Shown one piece after another: positions 52,533-61,822 of a stretch of DNA of 64,000 bases. Under the pieces are notes generated by a model. It was not told the origin of the DNA. It searched no databases and saw nothing but the letters and a program-made list of their open reading frames with translations. Source of the DNA: Hortaea werneckii. Lineage: Eukaryota; Ascomycota; Dothideomycetes; Mycosphaerellales; Teratosphaeriaceae. The stretch lies in the NCBI GenBank assembly GCA_037044905.1, contig JBAOKB010000139.1, positions 1 to 64,000 on the forward strand, given 5' to 3'. Position numbers and translations under genes: made by a program. Position 1 is the first letter of the stretch. Every line of letters starts with the position of its first letter.

Positions 52533-52577
52533 AGCGTGGAGGTCTGCGGCTCCAGCAGACGATCTGTGCTGGGTCCC
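52533..52577. repeat. Hairpin-bearing repeat, copy 1
   Basis: Contains GTCTGC (52542-52547), a 7-nt loop GGCTCCA and GCAGAC (52555-52560). A second copy lies exactly 116 nt to the right, with nearly identical flanks (GGAGGTCTGCGGCTCC shared). Confidence 0.7.
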
Positions 52578-52648
52578 TGTGATTTCGAGAAGAGGGGATT
52601 ATATGGCCGGAGAAGGAACGGAGGGCGGTCCAGCTCGAAGTGCCAGAG

Positions 52649-52691
52649 AGCATGGAGGTCTGCGGCTCCTGCAGACACTTGGGCTGGGCCT
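52649..52691. repeat. Hairpin-bearing repeat, copy 2
   Basis: GTCTGC (52658-52663), loop GGCTCCT and GCAGAC (52671-52676), followed by a GGGCTGGGCC-type flank like copy 1. Stem bases are unchanged between copies, and the loop differs by one base. Confidence 0.7.
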
Positions 52692-54527
52692 TGATGGTTG
52701 AGGATATGAGAACGGTCCGGAGTGTTTGAATATCCACCGAGAGTAGAGATTCGAAGTCTTGAGTGACGATGACAACAAGGTTGGCAAAGAGACACATGCA
52801 GGCGAAGGAATTGACGGCATGTGAGTCTCTTCAAGGCCAGCAGTGATGGTCAAGCAACACAGAGCATACTGATGTTGATGCTGAAGCTTGTGACCAGCTG
52901 GAGTGAGCGCTGAGGATAATTCTGGCTGTGGTCGTGCCCATCCCACGTTTGAGCTGTCCCAAGTCCAGGAATGAGGATAAGGGAATGGGAGAGGGCGTGG
53001 AAGTGACAGTCCTTTGGATGAGCCCTCTGATTGCCATGCGGGAGACAAAGGACACAGCAAGCAACTGAAGAAGCCAATGTGCCTTCTCGCAAGGCGCCGA
53101 GGCCATATTGAGACTCCGACTGGACCACCTGAGCTGGACCAGCAACAGGGATTCTGCTCCTATCCTTTGTTCGGAGACCCTCTCGTGTAGGGCAATCTCA
53201 TCGCAAAGTTCCAGTGGTATAGACAAGCGCTCGACCAAGCCCCAGGAAGAGTTTCGGTAAGGCACATTCTCCCTCACAAGTTAAGGTGCGGGATCGAGAC
53301 CAGCCGCCGGAGCTGGGCGAGCTTGCCATGGCCTCGAGTCGCGCAAAGTCGCATAGAGGACACCGAGATGCAAACCAGGTGACTCAAAATGACTGCATGC
53401 GCCCAAATGTGCTGTCCATGCAAATGCAGCTCACTCATAGAGGTCGTATGAGGCAAAAGCTTCTGCTATCACAGGGACTAATCACCGGTTCGCCTGGCGC
53501 AACCAGTGCTTGGCCAAGCCGCTTGGGCATGGCCTTTTGATGCACTGCAGTGTGAAACAGCTCTCTGCCGCCATGTTATGCTCCATTCATAGCCGTGCGG
53601 CTCCTCTCCCACACTCTTGCTCTAACCCGTCAACAATCCGGGCCTCTTCTCGGAGGTGTTCGATTGCCGTGGGTGGAAGGCTCATGGCCGAGATGCTGGT
53701 AGACGAACAACCGAAAAGCACAAGAAGCTTGCCGGTAGCCCAGTCGAAAGCAGGGTATCGAGAGTGTGTATCTGTCTCGTCGACCCTCGGATCTAGAAAG
53801 CCATGGTATGAGTATGCTGCCCTTCGCCTCGAGACTTGCATCAGATCCGTGCGACGGCCTCAACGTAGACTTGCGGAGCGGTTGCAGCACTATTGTAGTA
53901 CAGAGAGGACAGTCTCCATGTAGCGTGCTCCCATTGGCATACGTCGCTACCATGAGGACTGTACTTTGCTGCCCGAAGCCATCCGGAGGAGACGCGGAGA
54001 AGACGAGATCACGTGAGATATGCCGGTGAGGTTGTGATGTCTATGGAAAAAGAGTGATATGAAATGAAAATGCGTCTTTTCGAACATACGGCCAACCTAC
54101 TGTCTGGTACAGGTCCGGCGAAGGATATCTCCAAAGTAGAGCATTTCCATCAAAAGTTCATCGACAAAGGAACGTCATTTCTGGAGCCAGCGGGGAGCTG
54201 GAGGGGAGAAAGTTCACCCACGACCAGGGCAAAGCCTGCCGGTCCGAACCATACCCTGTCAGGAAAGTCGCACTGTTCATCAGGCTTTTCGCAACTTCAT
54301 CTCGTCTTCGAAAACGTGCAATGTGATGAGCTATCTACTCTAATGATTGCTACAAACATCCACAACGCCTGAAACCATCTTTTGGGTCTGCCCTAATGCC
54401 TTTGCATCCCTTCTAATGCACTCAAACGCCGCCAAGTGCCTACAAGAGATGTTCATTTCATACTCAGAGAATCCACCAACGCCGTACACCATGCTGAACG
54501 CTTGATACCCTGCGGGCCATGGGGCCA

Positions 54528-55394
54528 TCAGCGCTTTCCTTTTCCATCTCCATAGAGACGAGCTAGGATCCAGGGCACTGTCGAGCCATCACACCACAAA
54601 TCATCGCTTTCATACTTGGCATCCTCCATGCCCTCGTCCCACTCCCGCTCAAACTCGGTCCAGCCCTCTCTGACCTTGTCGTGAATATCGCGAGGATTGC
54701 TCTCCGTAGGATAAGGGTCGAAATAATAGGTCGAGGCGTGCAACTGCAGCCCCGAAGGACGATAGATATCAGGGGAACTCATGCTCCCCGTCGGAGCCCA
54801 TGGTGGTGGTTGTTGCTTGACCGGGGCATACCCGTCCAGGCCTATCAGACCGCTTGTGACCTGATCATTACTCTGAGAATGCTCGTTCAGTTGCACCAGC
54901 AATCTCTGTTCGAGCGGAGTCATTGGTTGCTGGATAGTCTGCGGCTGCGTGGCCTGCAGCTGGGACGTCTGGGCGAGAGAGCTGGTAGGGAGGTAGAGGT
55001 CTTGTCCGTTCGCATCTGGTCCCCCGGATTGTGGTGTGTATGAAGGGCCGGTGCTAGCAACTCCATTCAAGGCCGTTGAGGTCGCCTGTGTACCTTCGGT
55101 AGCCCATCCGCCATCGTCGTCGCCCCCCACGCCGCCGGAATGGGCTGATTGAGCTGACGAGGGCAGAGCAACCTGCGGGCTCTCGTCGCCGTAATCTTCA
55201 AGGGCCTGCGGACTGGCTAGCAGCTCTCCACCTTCTCCCAGGATCTCGCGATCCGCAGGCACCGGCACCGGCACGTTCTGACGCGGCTTTGAATGAGCTT
55301 CGCCGGTCTGCTCTCCGCCATGCTGCAAGCTCATTCCATCTTCTCCGAATGAGGAGGCAACGTGAATCTTCTTCTCGTCCTCTTGGCTTGCCAT
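54528..55394 (-). CDS. Orphan Gln/Pro/Ser-rich protein
   Basis: Single exon, 288 residues from MASQEDEKKIHVASSFGEDG. The first 200 residues are low complexity (Gly, Ser, Gln, Pro). Within them are LAQTSQLQATQPQTIQQP and a short helical MTPLEQRLLVQLNEHSQS. The last 70 residues look ordered and acidic-aromatic: TYYFDPYPTESNPRDIHDKV, GWTEFEREWDEGMED, DLWCDGSTVPWILARLYGD. No family recognised. Composition resembles fungal transcriptional co-regulators, but that is only an impression. Confidence 0.65.
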   Translation of the reverse strand: MASQEDEKKIHVASSFGEDGMSLQHGGEQTGEAHSKPRQNVPVPVPADREILGEGGELLASPQALEDYGDESPQVALPSSAQSAHSGGVGGDDDGGWATEGTQATSTALNGVASTGPSYTPQSGGPDANGQDLYLPTSSLAQTSQLQATQPQTIQQPMTPLEQRLLVQLNEHSQSNDQVTSGLIGLDGYAPVKQQPPPWAPTGSMSSPDIYRPSGLQLHASTYYFDPYPTESNPRDIHDKVREGWTEFEREWDEGMEDAKYESDDLWCDGSTVPWILARLYGDGKGKR

Positions 55395-56676
55395 TGTTGC
55401 CTGTCAATCCACGGAAGTGCCTTAACGCGTCAGTAAGGGGGCTCAAGCGTTCTGTGCTAAGGTCCAGGAAGGGGCTGTGTAGACCGAGGTTGTCTGCTTC
55501 GAGGCTTCCGTGATACACAACTACGTCGCTGTCTTTGTGGAGAATCTAAAAAGTCAGTGTTGTTCCGTCAAACATCCACACGAGCACTGCATTTTGAGCA
55601 CTCGAAACCGCGAAAACGCGGGACTTTCCGTCGCCCCCATTCGTACACACGTGACGACGGTTCTAGTCCGCGTAGGGAGCACACTTGGGACGGGCAGAAG
55701 GAAGACGGTCCATTGCTGTAGCCCAGCTTTAATGCTGGTGAGTCTGCCGCAGCTGCCAGCAGGGAGGAAGACAAATACCATTTTCACTACATCAGCGTCT
55801 TCTCAAAGCATTGCCTCGCCTCTTGCCGGTGTTTGAAATTCGGCACAAGGATATCATTGGTTTTGCACACAGGCGAAGGGAGCGGAGGCTACATTTTCGG
55901 CAATGCTGCGTGCATGCTATGGTATCATCCTGCACCAGCGCTGGAAACTGAATAGATGGAATGTGACGATCTATCCAGCCTCTTCGGGACATTGACCAGC
56001 CTTCCATCTGAGCATTCCGCAAAAACTGCGTGGACATCTGCCATTCCTTTTTGCAAGTGATGGTAGTTCTTCTATTGGGATATTGTTTTGCTACAACACC
56101 GGTATTGCAGTACCCACGCTCTGATGTCAAGCCTACCTGCTTGCGATTGATTTGCTCAATCAGACCTGACGCGAGGAAGAAGTCAATCAGCAGTAGAGTC
56201 GGGCAGACTTTTAGCCCCTGAACAACGCAGTCATTTTCTACTTTGCAGAAGTCTTGCTGCGGTTTTCAGAAAGCTGAACCCAGCGCTGCGGGCGACGAAC
56301 CTAAGCTCTGCTCGTCTAGGCTTTAGCTGCTGCCGCGGAAACCGTCCATTTCTCCCTGTTTGTGTCCGCAGCCATGTCCATTGCGAATTCCACGTTCGCT
56401 GTCTTGTTCTGGAGCGAAGACTTGTCTTACGAGGACGGCCGTTTCCGCCGCGCTAAACCCATGTTGGAAGGCACGCTTGTCAGAAGTCACCACGATGCTA
56501 CTTGATTGAACGATTGCATCATTGCCCATATATGCATATGGAATTATTGAAATGGCATACATTGGCTATTGCTGTCTCTTTGCTAATGGGTTGCTACGGG
56601 AATCTCGTATACAACATTGTCCTCGCCTGATTCTCTCACGGCGCAGATGCTGGTTTGTGGTCTACAGCTTTGTGGG
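55395..56676. other. Intergenic region (1.3 kb)
   Basis: Promoter side of the Gln/Pro/Ser-rich gene and 3' flank of the CxxC gene. No gene supported. Confidence 0.4.
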
Positions 56677-57798
56677 CTAGAAGTGCCCATCATTGCCAGT
56701 ATCAGCCTCGTCGTCAACTTGTTCGTCACCCTTGTTGTCGTCGCCTGGGCGCAGTCTCTGATCCACTTCTTGCCCGGCCTTTTCGAGGCTCCTGTTATGG
56801 CGCAGCTGCTCTTTCATGTTTGAAATGGTTTTGGGACACATCTTCTGCAGCAGGGCTCTCGTGGTCCGCACCTTGACGGCACTTGGTGCTTTCAATCTGT
56901 CCAGCCCTTTCCATGGTGACTGCGTGACGATCAGTCCGTCGATTGGTGCTGGTTCTGGCAAAGCCGGGATGCGCGCCCCATGGAGAGCGAATGGTGCCCA
57001 GACCTCCGGCAGCTCCTCGAGACTCATGTTGCTGTGTTGCACGCGATGAAAAGCCTTGCTTTGCTTCTGAGTGAAAATCACGAAGTGGCTTGGTTGGATC
57101 TCCTGAATGAGGGCGCGAGAACCATTAATGTCCCACTGCAGCGCCGCTGCACGCACTCCGTTTGCGCCGTAGAACGCACGTCGTGGCCACGCTCGCAATG
57201 TGCCATCCAGACTCACCACCACGTAGACTTGGTCCGCATCTTTGGAAGGCTTGAAGTCTTCAATAATGCAGCAGTGAGTGGTTGGTGCGCTGATGTGGGC
57301 GGAGAGCATTCTCAAAACCTCATAGGGATGATCGCAGATCCAGCAGTAATATTGCGCGCTACCATTGACCGTGGAGGTATAATGATATGCGTTCATCAGA
57401 GCATTCCTCTCGTCTTCGCTCTCGCTGCTGGGCTCCTCATTGCTGGAATCTCCATCTCTGGAATCTTCACTAATGAAACCTTCGTCTATTACAGCTGCGC
57501 CTTGATGTCCGATCAGTAAAGGCTGTTGAAGTATCTGGCCTCCTGTGCGCATGCCAGCCCTCACCGTCGCTTCTGAGGATCTTTGGAGTTCATGGGGCGT
57601 GGCTTTCCTAATACTCCAGCCTGGACGCTGCGAGTTCTTGTGCGCCCTGTACCCAGCGCCGGGGCGTACAGGAGGCACGAGGCCTTGATGCGGTATTGCA
57701 GCCGGCTGCTGCTGTGGCGGCGATTGCGGCGGTACTACTGCTGGTTGTTGTGGCGCTACACCCTGGGTGAGCCCCGAAGAAGGTGGTTGGTTCGACAT
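56677..57798 (-). CDS. Orphan protein with CxxC-type finger
   Basis: Single exon, 373 residues. The N-terminus is Pro/Gln-rich (PQQPAVVPPQSPPQQQPAA), then basic (YRAHKNSQRPGWSIRKATP), then acidic. Near residue 155 the sequence YYCWICDHPYEVLRMLSAHI, with a downstream TTHC, has C-x2-C-x12-H-x6-H spacing and could bind zinc. Residues about 185-310 look folded (VYVVVSLDGTLRAWPRRAFY, HFVIFTQKQSKAFHRVQH). The tail is strongly acidic (RLRPGDDNKGDEQVDDEADT). No known family. Its finger differs in spacing from that of the genes at 42120 and 44877. Confidence 0.7.
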   Translation of the reverse strand: MSNQPPSSGLTQGVAPQQPAVVPPQSPPQQQPAAIPHQGLVPPVRPGAGYRAHKNSQRPGWSIRKATPHELQRSSEATVRAGMRTGGQILQQPLLIGHQGAAVIDEGFISEDSRDGDSSNEEPSSESEDERNALMNAYHYTSTVNGSAQYYCWICDHPYEVLRMLSAHISAPTTHCCIIEDFKPSKDADQVYVVVSLDGTLRAWPRRAFYGANGVRAAALQWDINGSRALIQEIQPSHFVIFTQKQSKAFHRVQHSNMSLEELPEVWAPFALHGARIPALPEPAPIDGLIVTQSPWKGLDRLKAPSAVKVRTTRALLQKMCPKTISNMKEQLRHNRSLEKAGQEVDQRLRPGDDNKGDEQVDDEADTGNDGHF

Positions 57799-58756
57799 TC
57801 TGCAAAGGTAAATTAGGATCGAATGGATATGGCATCGTCTGCGGGAGTACGAACCTTGCCTTTTGGTGCTCGAACAAATAACTGTGACGAGTGGAGGTAA
57901 AGACGCGTCGCGGGAGTGGAGCCGCGCACGCGTACTGGTGCTTTTGATGAGTTCCGCCAGTGATTACGAGCAAATTGTTTGGCAGGTAGCAGGTATCTGA
58001 TTGATGAGGCAGGCAAGGCTGTAGGCCTCGCAGTGAGACTTGTTGGCCAGTCTGATGCTGTGCGTCTTGTTGGACTCGCTCGTGCGAAAGCGGCGAACAG
58101 AACAGAGTACCGAATCGAAACCGGACAAATTTCACGGGCATTTCCGCCACCAAGCGAAACTAGGCAGGCACACTGGGCTGTATCATACAGCACGAGACGT
58201 CTCTCTTTGGGCGTTCACGTTTGAATGTCTTAGGGTCTCACCAACACTGTAAATGGTGCAGTTCGCGTCCCGTAACGAGCGGAGGTCTATCTCACGGACG
58301 ATGCACAGGGTGGTCAAACGCTGCTCTTTGGCAATCTGGTTTTGCACAATATTTAGACAAATGCTGCCTACACTATCTGGTGCCAATGCTAGAATGCCTA
58401 TACCTTTTGACGGCTACTTGGGCGCGGCTTCGGGTTCGCCATCGCCTTGATGCTGTGTTCTCAATGACCAACCCAGGAGCACCCCGATTGGAGCCGACTG
58501 CGACGCGTCGTTGACGCTGTTCATGACAAGCGCCACAAAGTCGAAGACTTTGAGTTGGTTATGAGAGCAGCAAGCTCCGTATGTCATTATTAAAAATGCT
58601 GAAAGATGCATGGTAACATGCTGCGATGATGCAGTCTACCTTGCAACAGTCGCCCGGCCGTGCATTCTTCGACTTACTCGCCGCTGCAGTATGTGCTTCA
58701 CGCCTGATCTCCCCAGCACGCTGCAGTGTCCCCCCCATAAGCTCGCTCCTCGCTCT
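57799..58756. other. Intergenic region (1 kb)
   Basis: Upstream side of the CxxC gene and 3' flank of the short orphan ORF. Open frames on the minus strand (58193-57608) overlap the upstream region of the CxxC gene without recognisable motifs; not called. Confidence 0.4.
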
Positions 58757-59143
58757 TCATGAGTTGTGCCGACTCTTGCAATTCCACAAGGCCCGGCAGC
58801 TATTTCTTGCCTCGCGCTTCTCTAGTTGACCTCGCACCTGTCGCCTGTCCCATTCTTCGCTGAGGAACTGGCGTTCGTATCCGCGTTGGATGCGGCGAAC
58901 GAGTCCTTCGATGCCACTGAGATGAAGGTCGTCGAGGAGGTCTTGTGGAGTCATGCGTTCGTCGGTGAGCGCAGCCAGAAGGCCATCTTCAGGGAGTCGC
59001 TTGAGCTTCATCCACTGTCGGATGAGGTAGTCTCTCTGTTCTGTAGCTCCTTTGATTTTCGCAGGACCGCCCCAGAGGAAACGCTCTGCTTCGATGAGGG
59101 TGGTTTTGCGCTGGTCTTGGGCTGCTCGACGCGTGGTAGGCAT
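58757..59143 (-). CDS. Short basic orphan protein
   Basis: 128 residues from ATG 59143 (MPTTRRAAQDQRKTTLIEAE); an in-frame start further upstream (59284) would add 47 residues of poorer composition. Predicted mostly helical and charged: ATEQRDYLIRQWMKLKRLPE, DDLHLSGIEGLVRRIQRGYE, FLSEEWDRRQVRGQLEKRE. No family recognised. It may be the remnant or last exon of a longer gene, since family-like neighbours are 300-570 residues. Confidence 0.5.
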   Translation of the reverse strand: MPTTRRAAQDQRKTTLIEAERFLWGGPAKIKGATEQRDYLIRQWMKLKRLPEDGLLAALTDERMTPQDLLDDLHLSGIEGLVRRIQRGYERQFLSEEWDRRQVRGQLEKREARNSCRALWNCKSRHNS

Positions 59144-61822
59144 TGCAAAGGCACTCAGTGGCGATTTTCGTTTCCTGGGATGCGTTACGTACACTCTGTA
59201 CCATACCTGGTTTAGGGGAATGTTTGTTCGCGCGACAAAGGCAGGTCGTGAAACAAGGGGCACGGATGCAGGTATATGAGACATGCGCGCGGAATTCTAC
59301 AGACAGCAAGCACTTTGGTGCCGTGGTTCAGGGGTATTCTGAAGATGACTACGCGCTGCATGCTGCGGTTGAATTCGGCATGTTTCTGTTGGGCAACCCG
59401 TCACTACAAGAGGCTTTCGAGTCGTCTATCCGCCCCCAGCTGCTCTTGATGGCGCTCCATAGTGGCCAGTGTTTCTACAGGCATTAGGACTCGCCCGGCA
59501 ACCCCCCCAATACTGGCGCTATCAGCAGGACTTTGGCTTGCTCGTGCCCAAGCAGAGTCTCCCTGCCCTGACGGCGGTGTTTTGTCTCCACTGTATCTTC
59601 TTGAAACTGCGCGCGCTGCGCCATAGGAGTGGTCACTGCTGGGCTTGCCATGGTCTTCCGTCTTTTGCGCAAGAGATCGAGTGAATGACTTACGCGTGCG
59701 CTCTTGGTGTCTTTGTCTGTTTATCCTACTGCTGGCTCTTGCTACTTCTCAGCGGGTCGCTGGAAGGCCAGTCTTGCTGCTTAAGACCCCATCTGCTGGC
59801 ACTGGTGATATAGTGTCCGAGGCAGTGCTGGGAGACAAGCTCTTTCACCAGTATCACGGTTATTGTTTTGTGAGATCTTGAGAGTTGAAGGGGGTAGAAG
59901 TCAGTGACGAGAGTGATGCAAGGCTGGTGACATTCGTCGCAACCGCCTGTCTGACTGTCGGTTGAGGGAGGCAAATAACGCGTGTCTACCGTGGATTTCC
60001 GATGGCGAGTTTGATCAAGCAGTGAGGTTTACATCTCTGTTTGGTGTTCTGGCGCAAACAATTGACCGAGTACCCAAGGTTCGTTGTAAGCCTTAGAGTT
60101 GCTGACTGAGATAATAGCAGACCACCTCCGGACCTCCGCCAAGCCCCCTGAATCCGCATCGCAAGCTGGAAAGCCGCACACGTTCAGCCCTCCAAAGCCA
60201 TATCTCAACAACAACACATCAGAAAAATACCAGAGTAGTGTGTGCTTGATCGCTATGACTTGATCTCAAATCTCTATGTGGTGGGTTTTGCGTGTGTTGA
60301 CTACTTAGGATGATATCGTCGCCTAAGGGAAAGCTGATGGAAAGCGAGGATCCTGGCACAACACCGGCACAATTAACCAGCCGATATAAGATTCAGAAAG
60401 CAGTGCACTTTCGTCCTGGTATCCCGGGGGTGTGCCAGGATGCCACCATATTAAGCAGTGGCGGGCATGCATAGGTTGCCTAGATGCTCAGAGTTTCCGG
60501 ACTAACAGCCGCTTGCTCGCTGCTCGCTGCTCGCAGAAAGAGGAGGAGTAGATAGTGTAAGCGGTATCAGAGATAGAAACGCCTCGCTAACCTTCTTCTA
60601 AGTAGCAATTACGGGGTGGACGGCGACCTGGACCAGGTATACCCCACCCAGCCGGGTTCAAGCCCCAGCTTCTTTTTTTGTTTTTTTTTTCTCCCTTCTC
60701 CCCCTATTGTCCCTTTCCTTCCACCAAGGGTGTTGCATGAGTGCAGAGACGCTCTCCAACTTTCCTTTTGCCATTGTTACGACCATCATCAACCCGCACA
60801 GCTGTTTCCGTGGAGAGGCGCACCTCCAGGGGAGGATGGGACCATGTGGAGGCTGCAAGCGGAGAAGAGGGTCGTGTGGTCGCCAGCGTGGAACAATACG
60901 TCCATTGATCGAACTTGTGGAGCGCGTACGGATCCCCGCGCAGTCATTCCTTTTACCCTTCACCACACTTACTACCCCCATTGGGATCGTTTTACATCAT
61001 CAACCTCTCGTATTCACAACAAATACAGTATCTGACATTCCTTTCATACAAACCAAGTCTTCTCATCGCGTGCCAACAATCCTGAAGACACGCGTCCACT
61101 GTGTCGCGACGCCTCCATTCGCGTTCCCACACCTCTGTTACTGAGAAGATCAATCTCTGCACAACAAGATGCTACGGATTTGACGCGAATTACACTCCTA
61201 GGCGCCCAGGGTGTCGTACGCGAATTCAATTCTGCCCTCTGTGACGGGCTTCTCAAGATTCCACTATGCTGACGTACATCTAGAGGAACACAGTCTCTAC
61301 GCGGAAAAGAGACGTGTTCAGGGGCAAGAAGGTCGCGCTTTTCAATCAAAGCCCCGACCAGTGCGTTCATGGAGAAAGAGCATCGATACAACAGGAGAGA
61401 AAACGCAAAGAGGAGCGCGGACCATCAGAAGGAATCTACAAAGCCTGCCAAAACTGCTTCACGCAGTGGCGCGAGTTCAGGTACCAGCGACATCGTAATC
61501 TGGAGGACGGTCCTCCTAGGGGATACCTGGCCCAGAAGGCCTTGCAGAGATTGAAGCTTACCATTGTGCTGTCGCGGTAGCTTCGTGAGGGGTTAACAGA
61601 ATGTTCCGCAACGGGCATCGCAATGCCTGCTCGTAAAGTGCAGAGAAGCAGGACGGCACAGCACGACCGAGGCCTCAATGATGAACGATGGGCAACAGTC
61701 GAGCTTCACGAGTTCAGGATTTCTACTGGAGCTCTGGATGTCCGTCCGAGATTCCGCATGCGGACGGCTTCTGCTAATCCAGTGCCATAGATGCGTCCTC
61801 CGCTTAACACTCGAAAGACAAT
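59144..61822. other. Intergenic region (2.7 kb) with a structured element
   Basis: No firm gene. A minus-strand frame at 59651-59484 (55 codons) and a plus-strand frame around 61320-61580 (containing KACQNCFTQWREFRYQRHRN) look somewhat protein-like. The second lacks an ATG and could be an unjoined upstream exon of the next gene. A nested hairpin with B-box-like sequence and T-runs lies at 60613-60689. Confidence 0.4.
60613..60689 (+). other. Nested hairpin with B-box-like motif and T-runs
   Basis: GGGTGG (60614-60619) can pair with CCACCC (60644-60649), enclosing ACCTG-GAC-CAGGT (60626-60638). GGGTTCAAGCC (60654-60664) resembles a Pol III B box, and runs of 7 and 10 T follow at 60672 and 60680. 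It does not fold as a tRNA: no matching acceptor stem or A box was found. A Pol III transcript is only a possibility. Confidence 0.25.

Larger units (their letters stand above)
49485..54527. other. 5 kb gene desert
   Basis: No convincing gene. Overlapping open frames of 60-180 codons occur in several frames, densest on the minus strand at 52249-53277, but none shows motifs, intron logic or coherent composition. A duplicated hairpin-containing segment lies at 52533-52690. No transposase, reverse transcriptase or integrase motif, terminal inverted repeat or long terminal repeat was recognised. It could be decayed mobile DNA, a non-coding RNA locus or simply spacer. Confidence 0.5.

Noticed and set aside
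52249..53277. Overlapping minus-strand frames of 148-182 codons in the gene desert
   Set aside because: Three frames compete over the same DNA, none has motifs or intron logic, and composition (Ser/Pro/Arg/Leu) is that of chance frames.
60616..61035. 139-codon plus-strand frame over the hairpin element
   Set aside because: The frame is driven by a T-run encoding poly-Phe and by chance composition; no homologous features.
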